A stretch of 64,000 nt of DNA from Marinilabiliales bacterium (lineage in GTDB: Bacteria > Bacteroidota > Bacteroidia > Bacteroidales > ML635J-15). Made by a program: the position numbers and the translations under genes. The first letter of the stretch is position 1; every line of letters begins with the position of its first letter. Location of the stretch: contig PKTB01000024.1 in assembly GCA_002869385.1 (NCBI GenBank), positions 62,001 to 126,000 on the forward strand, read 5' to 3'. Positions 9,843 through 18,739 of the stretch are shown here, one piece after another. Under the pieces are notes generated by a model. That model had not been told where the DNA came from and did no database searches. It saw only the letters and a program-made list of their open reading frames with translations.

Positions 9843-10739
9843 TTAGTTTTTAGTTTTTACATGCTTCCACCTTCTGTGTGACCAAAGCCAATACTCAGGT
9901 TGATTAATAATGTCTTTCTCAAAACGCTCGAAATATATTTTGGTTATTTCACCAGCTTTACAAATATCGGGATTTTTTATCAATTCTTCAAATTCCAGAG
10001 TATAATATCCACGTTTTAGTTTAGAAACTTTTAAATACAGCACAGGCATATTTGTTTTTTTTGCGTATGCTTCAGGTCCATGAAGACATGCAGTTTCGAT
10101 ACCAAGGAAGTTTGTCCATATTGCTCTTTCGATATTCGAAGGGCTTTGGTCTGCTGCCATAATAACAGCTACTGGAGATTTTGGAGGAGGATTAAAAATT
10201 GATTTTGTTTCCTGAACGGCAACCATTTTCATTCCAAATCTTTTACGCCTTTTTAAACCGTATCGCTCGGAGTATTTATTTGTTAATGGAAGGTATAATG
10301 CAATAGCCTGATGTTTTATCGGTCTATCAGTTGCAAGAATTCCATATTCCCAATTTCCATAATGACTAGTCAGACATAAGACTGATTTGCCTTCTTCAAA
10401 AAACTTGTCAGCAATTTCTGTATTCTTAACTATATATCTTTTTTGGATTGTCTTTTCTCTAATGCTCATGCCTTTAACAGACTCTAGTGTAATATCACTA
10501 AGATGCTTAAAAAACTTTTTACATAGTTTTCAAATTTCTTCATCAGTCTTATTAGGAAAAGCCTTTTTCAGATTATCTCTAACAACTTTTTTTCTGTATC
10601 CAAAAACATGATAAAGGAGAAAATATGAAAAATCAGAAAGAATGTAAAGCTTCCAGTACGGAACAAGCGCAAAAATTGCAACCAATATTCTAAAACTGAT
10701 AAATTCTAGTAATTTCATTATAGTTCTTTTAGCAAGCAT
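9843..10739 (-). pseudogene. LpxL/HtrB-family lysophospholipid (lipid A) acyltransferase, interrupted by TGA
   Basis: The frame spans 298 residues from ATG 10739 (or 10718). The N-terminus holds a membrane anchor (about residues 8-40) and the family block VVRDNLKKAFP. The acyltransferase motif SHYGNWE (HX4E type) and the later ADQSP...WTNFLG segments follow, and the end WLWSHRRWKH is also canonical. The known family role is transfer of secondary acyl chains to lipid A at the inner membrane. A TGA at 10530-10532 interrupts the linker after 'KTDEEI'. The residue there is not well conserved, so the original codon (Gly, Arg or Ser) is unclear. The gene has a -7 promoter element one base before the ATG at 10739. 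Confidence 0.82.
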
Positions 10740-10740
10740 G

Positions 10741-10748
10741 CAAATTTA
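10741..10748 (-). promoter_or_regulatory. Bacteroidota -7 promoter element (TAAATTTG)
   Basis: It reads TAAATTTG on the minus strand and ends 1 nt before the ATG at 10739 or 22 nt before the ATG at 10718. The spacing favours the 10718 start unless the mRNA is leaderless. An inverted repeat TCTTCGG..CCGAAGA lies at 10787-10802 in the same divergent intergenic region. Confidence 0.45.
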
Positions 10749-10891
10749 ACAGAATTTTGTGATATTTTATTTGATTAGGCTTTTATTCTTCGGAGCCGAA
10801 GACTTAATCACAATTTATTTCCTTGGCTATGTTAACACTTTATTGCTTATAAATTCTTTATTTAGTGTAAATATAAGTACAAGTTTTGCTG

Positions 10892-10899
10892 TAATTTTG
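10892..10899 (+). promoter_or_regulatory. Bacteroidota -7 promoter element (TAATTTTG)
   Basis: A TAnnTTTG match 13 nt upstream of the NlpC/P60 lipoprotein start at 10913. Confidence 0.55.
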
Positions 10900-10912
10900 A
10901 GAAAAACATAAA

Positions 10913-11494
10913 ATGAAAAGGAATACAGTAATATTTTTATTTGTTTTACTTGCTTTTGCTTCTTGCACAAAACGAACCTATATAAGTGAGGAGGTTATTT
11001 ATTCTGTTAACGGAAATAACGAAAATGTTATTGATCCCGGCAGTAATACTCCAAGTTCCAATGCAACATTTACAGATGAACAAAAGCTGATTGGTTCAGT
11101 AATCGAATATGCTCATTCTTTAGAAGGAACTCCATATAAATGGGGGGGGGCAACACCTGACGGATTTGATTGCAGTGGCTTTGTGCAGCATATTTATGCT
11201 CATTTCGGAGTGAAGATTCCTCGTATGCCAGCTGATATGGCAGCAATGAGTAAGAAAATCGATAGGAAAGATGTACGTGCCGGTGATTTGGTTTATTTTA
11301 AAGGTAGTAATATTAACTCTTCGGATATCGGTCATGTTGCTCTTGTTATTAGCTCAACAGGTGATGATTTTAAAATGATCCATGCAACTAGTAAAGGCGT
11401 AATGGTAAACTCATTTTCTCAATATGATTATTGGAAAACTCGTTATCTTTTTGCCTCAAGATTTGATAGAAGTACTTTGATACAAGACAATTAG
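10913..11494 (+). CDS. NlpC/P60 peptidoglycan endopeptidase lipoprotein
   Basis: A 193-residue lipoprotein (lipobox FASC, Cys18) with a C-terminal NlpC/P60 domain. The catalytic Cys is C87 in GFDCSGF, His is H141 in IGHVALV, and the third polar residue is H157 in MIHATS. Enzymes of this family cleave gamma-D-Glu to diamino-acid bonds in peptidoglycan stem peptides. The codons for K-W-G-G-A include a run of nine G (11142-11150), odd in this AT-rich genome; the frame is intact with nine. A paralogue with LysM domains follows directly, so the pair probably remodels the cell wall together, though the second gene has its own promoter element. Confidence 0.88.
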   Translation: MKRNTVIFLFVLLAFASCTKRTYISEEVIYSVNGNNENVIDPGSNTPSSNATFTDEQKLIGSVIEYAHSLEGTPYKWGGATPDGFDCSGFVQHIYAHFGVKIPRMPADMAAMSKKIDRKDVRAGDLVYFKGSNINSSDIGHVALVISSTGDDFKMIHATSKGVMVNSFSQYDYWKTRYLFASRFDRSTLIQDN

Positions 11495-11504
11495 AAAAAC
11501 TTTT

Positions 11505-11512
11505 TATCTTTG
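11505..11512 (+). promoter_or_regulatory. Bacteroidota -7 promoter element (TATCTTTG)
   Basis: An exact TAnnTTTG match 25 nt before the TTG start of the second NlpC/P60 gene. Confidence 0.6.
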
Positions 11513-11537
11513 ACACATAAATTTAAAAGCTGACAGA

Positions 11538-12689
11538 TTGAAAACATTCGTTAAGATATTTTTAGTACTTATAGCACTGATAATAGTAAACAAAGGTTTT
11601 TCACAACAAGACTCAATTCCTGAACCAGACTCTTTGAGTTATCAGGTACCTATGGATTCAATTACATTTCGTGCATATCAGGATTCATTAATTCTTAAAC
11701 GCCAGATTGATTCTTTACGTGAGATAAGATATTCATCACTTGATTCAGTAGCTGAAATTCGTGCACGTTTAATCGATTCAATTATTGATTACGGAAAAAC
11801 TTTTGTTGGTTTAAAATATAAATACGGAGGTATAACTCCAGCAGGATTTGATTGCAGCGGATTTATTTTTCATATACATCGACATTTTAACCTTCCTTTA
11901 CCAAGGGTTCCAAATGAAACCAGTTTAATGGGTAGGGTCGTACCAATAGATAGCTTACAGCCCGGTGATTTGGTGTATATTCAAACTCGTGCTGCATATG
12001 ACAACACTATCGGACATGTTATGATGGTAATTGAGAAAACCGAAGACTCATTTTATGTGATTCACTCGGCTAGTCATGCAGGATTAGTTATAGAGAGATT
12101 CCATGATGCTCCATATTATGTGTCCAGATATTTGTTTTCTAATCGTTTGCCGGATGAGTTTTATACACGTGAATGGAACGATAGTTTGATGGCAAAATAT
12201 CGATATGCAAATGCTGATATATACAAGGAGTATATCGAACCGACTATCCCTGCAGAACAGCCTGAAGGTACAGTAGAATTATTATATACTGTAAAGTAGG
12301 GAGATGCTGTTAGTCTTATTGCATCATGGTATGATGTGAAAACAGCAGAGCTTATGGCCTGGAATGGTATGGGGTCTTACAATCTAAATATTGGACAAAA
12401 CCTAAAAGTCTATGTTAACGAAGCACTGTATTCGACATATAGCAATGTCAATAATATGTCATTCGAGGAAAAGCAAAGACTCGCAGGCATTGATACGCAA
12501 TGTACAGGTCCATCTGAGCAAAAACTTGACCCTGCTTGGGAATATTATACAGTAAAATCAGGCGATAATCCTTCAGTTATTGCATCAAAATATCCTGGCA
12601 TCAGTTCAGATGATATTATGAAAAACAATGGGATTACAAATACTTCATCCATACAAATTGGTCAGAAGCTGAAGATAAAGAAGAAGTGA
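11538..12689 (+). pseudogene. NlpC/P60 endopeptidase with two C-terminal LysM domains, interrupted by TAG
   Basis: The frame starts at TTG 11538, which gives a clean signal peptide ending in GFSQ. A helical, Asp/Ser-rich spacer (about 30-80) follows. The NlpC/P60 domain has C106 in GFDCSGF, H160 in IGHVMMV and H176 in VIHSAS. A TAG at 12297-12299 sits inside the first LysM at 'LYTVK*GDAV', where the family has Ser, Glu or Lys before GD; TCG or GAG to TAG would do. The frame continues through the rest of LysM1 (LMAWNGM...IGQNLKVY) and a complete LysM2 (YYTVKSGDNPSVIA...IQIGQKLKI) to TGA 12687-12689. As written, the product keeps the peptidase but loses its peptidoglycan-binding repeats. The real stop lies at the edge of a heptamer repeat array. 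Confidence 0.85.
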
Positions 12690-12756
12690 GGATGGATGAC
12701 CGATGATGGGTGATGGGGGTTACGGATGTTTGGTGACGGATGACCGGTGAGTGGGC
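12688..12756 (+). repeat. Degenerate heptamer array (GATGACC / GGTGATG type)
   Basis: The stretch reads as imperfect 7-bp units such as GATGACC, GATGATG, GGTGATG and GGTGACG. It starts within the stop codon of the LysM gene and fills the gap to the convergent AlbA_2 gene. The opposite strand of the same motif (GTCATCG) recurs near 14164, 29854, 59008 and 59853. Confidence 0.65.
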
Positions 12757-12766
12757 ACAAAGTATT

Positions 12767-13711
12767 TTAAAGTTCCATAGTTAAAGTCTTAATATCAGTA
12801 AAATCAGATTTAGATAGCTGCTTTCCATTGTAGGTAAGGGTTTCGCTAAGTTTAAGGCTGTGTTTCTTGATACCGTTGCTAAAGTATAGGGTGATATTGA
12901 TGTAATCTTTCATGAAAACGTCAATGTTCTCCATATTAACAGCTATTTTCCCTTCGATCATTGTAGAGATTTCCTGCTGGAATAAGGGATTATTACCTTT
13001 TTGACCAAATACAACATGTGAACCATCATGTCTGATAAATAGTGCTTTCAAGGGCTGAAAACTCTCTTCAAATAAGATTGCAGGGAAAGAAATTTCGATT
13101 TTATAATCTTTTTCAACTATGTTTCCTGCATTTCGAATTAAAAATTTAGGATAGAAACTCATAGAAGAGTATTTACCAGCACTCAATACCGGTAATCCGT
13201 TAGTGTTGTATACCCCAAGAAATTCTAGTTCACATTCGCTTAGTTTACCATATAGCATTCTTACCTCTGATTCATCTAATACAACAGCTTTGTTTTTTTG
13301 CCATTTGTAAAACTTTGAATCGCTAAACATGTGAGGTTGTGCATTATTAGTAGGAATTTCAAATTGATAGAGGAATTTCTCTGGCTCTATTTCAATCGGA
13401 GTGATTTTTAATTCCTTTATTGGAGAGTCAATTTGAGATTGAATCTCATGAGTTAGCCAATCAAGACTTTTATTGAAATTGGTAATAAAATCAAACTTCT
13501 CAGCACGGCTTCTTTTAGGATAAATTCCATAAATGATTTTACCACCTCCTGAATTTGCCAAAGCACATATCTTTTTTGCCATACGGCTCATAGAACCAGG
13601 GCTCGCATCGAATTCACTGCCTTTAATAAAGACAAAACTTGAATGCATACGGGTTTTATCAGTAATCAGGTTTTTGTAAAACTCAATATTAATATTATTT
13701 GGCATATTCAT
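12767..13711 (-). CDS. AlbA_2 (Schlafen-like) putative DNA-binding / ATP-binding domain protein
   Basis: A 314-residue protein if started at ATG 13711 (MNMPNN...); the frame stays open to 13774, but the promoter element argues for the shorter form. The first about 150 residues match the AlbA_2 domain, with the signature A-L-A-N-S-G-G-G-K-I-I-Y-G-I at about 65-80. The C-terminal half is beta-rich with no motif I recognise. AlbA_2 proteins include transcriptional regulators and some defence or RNA-processing proteins; nothing here decides between them. It is a single gene, convergent with the LysM gene and divergent from the B12 riboswitch locus. Confidence 0.7.
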   Translation of the reverse strand: MNMPNNINIEFYKNLITDKTRMHSSFVFIKGSEFDASPGSMSRMAKKICALANSGGGKIIYGIYPKRSRAEKFDFITNFNKSLDWLTHEIQSQIDSPIKELKITPIEIEPEKFLYQFEIPTNNAQPHMFSDSKFYKWQKNKAVVLDESEVRMLYGKLSECELEFLGVYNTNGLPVLSAGKYSSMSFYPKFLIRNAGNIVEKDYKIEISFPAILFEESFQPLKALFIRHDGSHVVFGQKGNNPLFQQEISTMIEGKIAVNMENIDVFMKDYINITLYFSNGIKKHSLKLSETLTYNGKQLSKSDFTDIKTLTMEL

Positions 13712-13715
13712 AATG

Positions 13716-13723
13716 CAAAAATA
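13716..13723 (-). promoter_or_regulatory. Bacteroidota -7 promoter element (TATTTTTG), apparently leaderless
   Basis: It reads TATTTTTG on the minus strand and ends only 4 nt before ATG 13711, so transcription would begin at or next to the start codon. Confidence 0.5.
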
Positions 13724-13793
13724 AAAAAAATAGCGGATTTTATGCTTGTTGAAAAATAATTTCCCCATTAGCAAATCCTATTGTTAATTTTCT

Positions 13794-13801
13794 TACTTTT
13801 G
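13794..13801 (+). promoter_or_regulatory. Bacteroidota -7 promoter element (TACTTTTG) for the B12 locus
   Basis: A TAnnTTTG match located just before the first conserved riboswitch segment, as expected for the promoter of the riboswitch transcript. Confidence 0.5.
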
Positions 13802-13805
13802 TCAC

Positions 13806-14006
13806 AAGATTGGTTCTTAGCAGATTAAAAGGGAATCCTGTGAGAGTCAGGAACTATCCCCGTAGCTGTAATCCCGATGCTTTGGCATTGTATTTTCAAC
13901 AAGAACCACTGTTCAAACTCAAATTGAGCGGGAAGGTGTTGAAAATCGGGAAAGTCAGAAGACCTGCCGATCGATTGTTTTATGGCTTTCGGGTGGAAAG
14001 GCAGGA
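13806..14006 (+). promoter_or_regulatory. Cobalamin (B12) riboswitch
   Basis: The conserved blocks appear in order: AAAAGGGAATCCTGTGAGAG (about 13827-13846), CCCCGTAGCTGTAATCCCGA (about 13858-13877), the CCACTG element (13907-13912), GCGGGAAGG (about 13928), and the B12 box AGTCAGAAGACCTGCC (13953-13968; one base off the usual AGTCAGGAGACCTGCC). A downstream GGCAGG at 14000-14005 can pair with CCTGCC in the B12 box, a likely part of the expression platform. It precedes the surface protein / btuB / btuG-like genes. The expected effect is to shut the locus down when cobalamin is plentiful. Confidence 0.92.
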
Positions 14007-14084
14007 GTAAATAAAACCTATTCTTACAAATCTCCTCGTTAGCATTTATGAATATGTAACATTTAGGTTCTTTGGTTGTTTTTT

Positions 14085-14200
14085 GTTAATTAGTTAATTA
14101 GTTAATCGGTTAATCAGTTAATCGGTTTATCAGTTAATCAGTTGATCGGTTAAACAGTTTGTGGCTCATCGGTCACCTGTCATCTATCACCTGTCAAACT
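14085..14200 (+). repeat. Octamer array (TTAATCAG/TTAATCGG) followed by heptamer array
   Basis: About nine tandem 8-bp units lie at 14085-14158, varying as TTAATTAG, TTAATCGG, TTTATCAG and TTGATCGG. GTCACCT/GTCATCT-type heptamers follow at about 14164-14200. The arrays separate the riboswitch from the first gene it controls, and I see no open reading frame or terminator in this 236-bp gap. Confidence 0.7.
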
Positions 14201-14242
14201 ATTTGCATAAAACTCCAATAGATCTAAGTAATTAAAAATTAA

Positions 14243-15655
14243 ATGAAAAAAATAACGCTATCTATTATCATTACTGTGATTACCGGGTGTAGTATTTTTG
14301 CACAGTATATTTCGGAGGTTCTTGAGTATGTTCCCGCACCGGGACAATTTATTAATACAACACCATGGGGTGATTCAGATTCTCCTGCGAGTATTATAGG
14401 AGGAGTAAATGGGACACTTTCGCTCGGAGCTTTTGGAGGATATGTGATTTTTAAGTTTGAAAATCCGGTAGAAAATGATAGTGACAATCCTTATGGAATA
14501 GATTTTACAATTTTCGGGAACTATGCGGGCAGTGTTTCTGAACCTGCAACTGTTTATATAATGAAAGATGAAAATCAAAATGGCATTGCTGATGATACTT
14601 GGTACAAACTTGCAGGAAGTGACTCTTACTTTTCAAGTACAATCAATGATTACTCAGTAACATACACAAATCCAAAGACAGAAACAGCAAACGATATTTA
14701 TTGGACAGATAATTATGGTGGTTCGGGTGCTGTTTATACAAATATTTATCATACTCAGCCATATTATCCGGATGAATCGATGTTTCCGGATATATCAGAG
14801 GATGAATATACATTGACAGGTGAAAAAATTGTCGGGCGAATGGATAAAAGTACACCTTCGTTTATAAAGTCAAAAAAACGAGCTTTCGGGTATGCCGACA
14901 ATAATCCAAAAGGACAAGAACCATATACAATCCCTGATAATCCTTACACTGCTGAAAATGAGAATTCCGGTGGCGACGCATTTGATATTTCATGGGCAGT
15001 AGATTCAGAAGGTAACTATATCGAAATAGATGAGATCGATTTTGTGAAAGTTCAGAATTCTATGCTGGAAGATGCTGGCTGGTTGGGTGAAGTGTCAACA
15101 GAAATACTTGGAGCAATAGATGTTGAGCCCAATACAACTATTGACGGAAATATAGATTTGTTGGTGATTAAAGATTTAGCAGATACTATTCCGGCATCTG
15201 ATTATCAACTTGAAGTTTATACCTTTAAGTCCGGTAGAATCAAAGAAGATATGGAAATTGATTGGACAACCATTAGTGGAGATGTTTACGTTGATGAGAA
15301 TAATGTTTTAAAGATAGATTCTGAAGGAGAGATTAGTGTCTCGGGTAAAATTAGTGGTAACGAAGAGACAATTGTTACAATTGAAACTTATGCCTTTGGT
15401 GAAAATGATATAATTGATTATGTTAAAGAAATCACATTTAGAGTTTATCCATCACCTGTAAAAGATTTTATTTCTGTTGAAACAGAAACTCTATTCAATA
15501 TTTCAATATATAATACATCAGGTCAGTTAGTTTTTGAGATATCTGACCAAAATCCTGGCGAGAAAATCAATATTGAAAGTCTGGCATCAGGTATATATCA
15601 ATGCAAAATCAGTTGTAAAGATGAAATGTCAACTGTTCGTATTGTTAAGATATAA
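14243..15655 (+). CDS. T9SS-secreted surface protein of the B12-uptake locus
   Basis: A 470-residue exported protein: signal peptide (1-20, ending IFAQ), a beta-rich domain starting EYVPAPGQFINTTPWGDSD (about 27-45) that extends to about residue 280, an Ig-like linker (about 300-390), and a T9SS type A sorting domain at the end (VYPSPVKDFISVET...GIYQCKISC). Genes of this kind are commonly found with btuB in Bacteroidota B12 loci. By position it may be the third surface component, comparable to BtuH, which binds cobalamin, but I cannot show homology by eye. It overlaps btuB by one base (TAATG) and lies under the riboswitch. Confidence 0.8.
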   Translation: MKKITLSIIITVITGCSIFAQYISEVLEYVPAPGQFINTTPWGDSDSPASIIGGVNGTLSLGAFGGYVIFKFENPVENDSDNPYGIDFTIFGNYAGSVSEPATVYIMKDENQNGIADDTWYKLAGSDSYFSSTINDYSVTYTNPKTETANDIYWTDNYGGSGAVYTNIYHTQPYYPDESMFPDISEDEYTLTGEKIVGRMDKSTPSFIKSKKRAFGYADNNPKGQEPYTIPDNPYTAENENSGGDAFDISWAVDSEGNYIEIDEIDFVKVQNSMLEDAGWLGEVSTEILGAIDVEPNTTIDGNIDLLVIKDLADTIPASDYQLEVYTFKSGRIKEDMEIDWTTISGDVYVDENNVLKIDSEGEISVSGKISGNEETIVTIETYAFGENDIIDYVKEITFRVYPSPVKDFISVETETLFNISIYNTSGQLVFEISDQNPGEKINIESLASGIYQCKISCKDEMSTVRIVKI

Positions 15656-17649
15656 TGTTTCGAAAGTTTGTTTTCATATTATTTGTAGTAATTTCTATAA
15701 AGGGGTTTACTCAGGGTATTCAGGATTCTGTTTATATGTTGCCATCTGCTACTGTAAGTGCTGAGAAAGTATTTCAGAAAGAGCAAGCAGGTATGAAAGA
15801 GACAAAACTGGATACTTTGATTCTTGCTCAAAAAATTAATTTATCATTATCAGATTTATTATCAGAAAATACTCCGGTTTTTATTAATAATCATGGGAGA
15901 GGAGCACTTTCAACTGCATCATTTCGTGGGACAGCACCATCACATACTAAAGTCGTCTGGAATGGAATGCCTTTAACAAATCCCATGGCAGGAATGGTTG
16001 ACTTTTCTCTGATTCCGGTATATGTTATTGACGAGATTTCGCTAAATCACGGAACTGCATCAATTGTTGATGGTAGTGGAGGATTAGGGGGCTCTGTCAA
16101 TATTTCTAATTCGGTTGACTGGAACGATAAGTTTAATCTGAAATATCTCCAGTCTGTTGGTTCATATAATTCTTTTGATGAGTATCTGAGTGTTGGTGCA
16201 GCATGGAAAAAAATAAGTTTAAAAACCAGACTATACCATACTTATTCAAAAAATGATTTTACTTTTATCAACAGTGGAATCGGAGATATTAATCCTGAAA
16301 CCGGTGAAATAGTTAACCCACTTGATACGAATTCAAGTGCTGATTACATTAAATATGGTGTTCTTCAGGAATTTTACTACAGACCCAATATGAAAAATCT
16401 TATTTCAGCAAAGTACTGGGGGCAATTTTCAGATCGTACAATCCCAAGAGCAACAAGTTATGAGGGCCCAGATAATTCAAACCTTAATTCACAACAGGAT
16501 ATTGACCATAAACTTGTGTTAAATTGGACATATTTAAAGGAAAAATCTAAGTTGAGCATCTTAGGAGGTTATTCCGGTAAAGATTTGTTATATACACTTA
16601 TGAATAATGTTTCGGGTGTTGGATACTATCCAGCAATTTATTCTGTAAGCCATAATGATACATATTCTGGTGATGTAAAGTATCAGTATCAGTTTAACGA
16701 GAATTATAGTTTTTCAGCAGGTAGTAATTATTCTTATAATTCAGTGAGTTCAGTTGACACAGTAGTTAATGGTGCTTATGATGTATTCCGTTCTGAGATT
16801 TCGAGTTTTATTAATTTGTCAGCAAATCCAATAAACAAATTGAATATTAATTTTCTTATCAGACAGACTATTGTCGATACTGATTTTATTCCGATTATTC
16901 CATATTTTGGTTTAGATTACAGGATTTTAGAGGATCATGATTTGATATTTAAAGCTAATGTCGCCCGAAATTATAATGTTCCATCTCTTCATGATTTATA
17001 CTGGCAACCGGGAGGTAACCCGGAGCTTTTACCTGAAGAGGGAATAAGCTATGAGGCTGGTATAGAATATAGAAAAAATTTGGATAAATTCAGTTTGGCT
17101 TCAGAAATTACGGCATATCATTCCGACATTAATAACTGGATTTTATGGCTGCCAAGTTTTAGGGGTTATTGGGAACCCAGAAATATTGATAAAGTTATTT
17201 CTCAAGGATTTGAAACTAATGCAAAACTTGATTTTAGAATCAAGACGTTCAAATTTAGCATTATCGGTGCGTATTCGTACACAAGTTCAAAGAATTATGG
17301 CGACCCATTAGTATGGGGCGATGAATCTTATGGAAAACAATTGGTTTATGTTCCTCTTCATTCCGGGAATTTGTTAGCAAGAGTTATGTTCAGAGGTTTT
17401 TATTTTTCATTTCAGCATAATTCATACAGCGAAAGGTTTACAACATCAACCAACAATATTACGCAAAGAGATTGGCTTTATCCATATTTTATGAACGATA
17501 TGATTTTTGGTTGGCACGGGACAATTAATAAGATGAATTTTTCTACGGAATTTAAAATTTATAATCTTTTTAATGAGACATATCATTCTGTCCTTTATAG
17601 ACCAATGCCTGGAAGAAATTATGTCTTAAGTTTAATGTTTGAGTTTTAA
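15655..17649 (+). CDS. btuB: TonB-dependent outer-membrane receptor, BtuB-like
   Basis: A 664-residue outer-membrane protein: signal peptide (1-20), plug domain (about 55-150, with STASFRGTAPSHTKVVWNGM), then a 22-stranded beta barrel ending in an aromatic residue (SLMFEF). This is the classic TonB-dependent transporter layout, and the length is close to E. coli BtuB (614). No CarboxypepD or STN extension is present. The cobalamin riboswitch upstream and the BtuG-like gene immediately downstream point to corrinoid import, powered by TonB/ExbBD encoded elsewhere. No periplasmic BtuF or ABC transporter BtuCD gene is in the window. Confidence 0.88.
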   Translation: MFRKFVFILFVVISIKGFTQGIQDSVYMLPSATVSAEKVFQKEQAGMKETKLDTLILAQKINLSLSDLLSENTPVFINNHGRGALSTASFRGTAPSHTKVVWNGMPLTNPMAGMVDFSLIPVYVIDEISLNHGTASIVDGSGGLGGSVNISNSVDWNDKFNLKYLQSVGSYNSFDEYLSVGAAWKKISLKTRLYHTYSKNDFTFINSGIGDINPETGEIVNPLDTNSSADYIKYGVLQEFYYRPNMKNLISAKYWGQFSDRTIPRATSYEGPDNSNLNSQQDIDHKLVLNWTYLKEKSKLSILGGYSGKDLLYTLMNNVSGVGYYPAIYSVSHNDTYSGDVKYQYQFNENYSFSAGSNYSYNSVSSVDTVVNGAYDVFRSEISSFINLSANPINKLNINFLIRQTIVDTDFIPIIPYFGLDYRILEDHDLIFKANVARNYNVPSLHDLYWQPGGNPELLPEEGISYEAGIEYRKNLDKFSLASEITAYHSDINNWILWLPSFRGYWEPRNIDKVISQGFETNAKLDFRIKTFKFSIIGAYSYTSSKNYGDPLVWGDESYGKQLVYVPLHSGNLLARVMFRGFYFSFQHNSYSERFTTSTNNITQRDWLYPYFMNDMIFGWHGTINKMNFSTEFKIYNLFNETYHSVLYRPMPGRNYVLSLMFEF

Positions 17650-17650
17650 T

Positions 17651-18739
17651 TTGAAAAGAAAGACGCACATATTATTGTTTTTGATTATCATGATATCTGT
17701 ATTGTCATGTATGAAAGATGATGAACTATGGGAAAATACAAAACCTGAGATTAATACCCCATACAAAGGCCTATATGTTATTAACGAAGGGAATTATATG
17801 TATGGAAATGCATCTCTGTCATATTATGATATTGAGAGTAGGCAAGTTCATAATGATGTTTTCTTTAATACAAATTCGCTTCCTTTGGGTGATGTAGCAC
17901 AATCTATGGTGATTCGTAATGGATTGGCTTATGTTGTATTAAATAATAGCGGTAAAATCTATATTCTAGATGCAAATACATTTGAATATAAGGGTAAAAT
18001 TACTGGTTTAACATACCCAAGATATATGCATTTTATTAGTGATATAAAGGCTTATGTAACAGATCTATATGGTAAATCTATTGCAATAGTAAATCCTCAA
18101 AGTAAGGAAATTACAGGTAGTATAGATGTTTCGACTAGTGATAATCAGTTTTACAGGCATTCAACAGATCATATGGTGCAATTTGAGAATTTAATCTTTA
18201 CTAATTGCTGGAGTTATGATAATCAGATTTTGGTTATTGATTCTGATACTGATGAAGTCGTCGATTCAATTCAGGTACAGGAACAACCTGTAGCATTGGT
18301 TATTGATGATTTTGGAAAGATTTGGACAATTACTGATGGCGGATATACAATTAATGGGACAACAAGTACTCCCGCTTTAATAAAGATTGATGCAGAAACT
18401 CGCGAGATTGAAAGAACAATTTATTTTAACAATACTGACCATCCAATAGAACTAAAACTCAACGGAGCAGGAGACAGGTTATATTTTTTAAATAGTGATG
18501 TCTATACAATGGATGTTATCACTGGCTCGGAACCTGAGTTATTTGTCGAAAGCCCATATGAAACTGTTATTGGCGGATATTACGGTCTTGCTGTTGACAC
18601 TATAACGGATGAGGTATATGTTGCAGATGCTATTGATTTTGTGCAGCAGGGTGTTATATATCGATATACTTCAAATGCAGAACCTGTTGACACGTTTAAA
18701 GTTGGAATTGTTCCTTGTGAGTTTTGTTTTAAGTACTAA
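17651..18739 (+). CDS. BtuG-like surface beta-propeller lipoprotein (DUF5074)
   Basis: It starts at TTG 17651, one base after the btuB stop; this choice gives a neat lipoprotein signal with lipobox VLSC (Cys20). About 342 mature residues form YncE/DUF5074-like seven-bladed propeller repeats ('GLYVINEGNY', 'SYYDIESRQV', 'IYILDANTFEYKG', 'IAIVNPQSKEITG'). In Bacteroides, BtuG proteins of this type cap BtuB and capture B12 with very high affinity at the cell surface. Riboswitch, surface protein, BtuB and BtuG-like together make a coherent corrinoid scavenging operon. Its 3' end overlaps the convergent pirin gene by 4 bp. Confidence 0.85.
   Translation: MKRKTHILLFLIIMISVLSCMKDDELWENTKPEINTPYKGLYVINEGNYMYGNASLSYYDIESRQVHNDVFFNTNSLPLGDVAQSMVIRNGLAYVVLNNSGKIYILDANTFEYKGKITGLTYPRYMHFISDIKAYVTDLYGKSIAIVNPQSKEITGSIDVSTSDNQFYRHSTDHMVQFENLIFTNCWSYDNQILVIDSDTDEVVDSIQVQEQPVALVIDDFGKIWTITDGGYTINGTTSTPALIKIDAETREIERTIYFNNTDHPIELKLNGAGDRLYFLNSDVYTMDVITGSEPELFVESPYETVIGGYYGLAVDTITDEVYVADAIDFVQQGVIYRYTSNAEPVDTFKVGIVPCEFCFKY

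Noticed and set aside
13810..14010. 66-residue ORF over the B12 riboswitch
   Set aside because: It lies wholly on conserved riboswitch blocks and is a chance reading frame.
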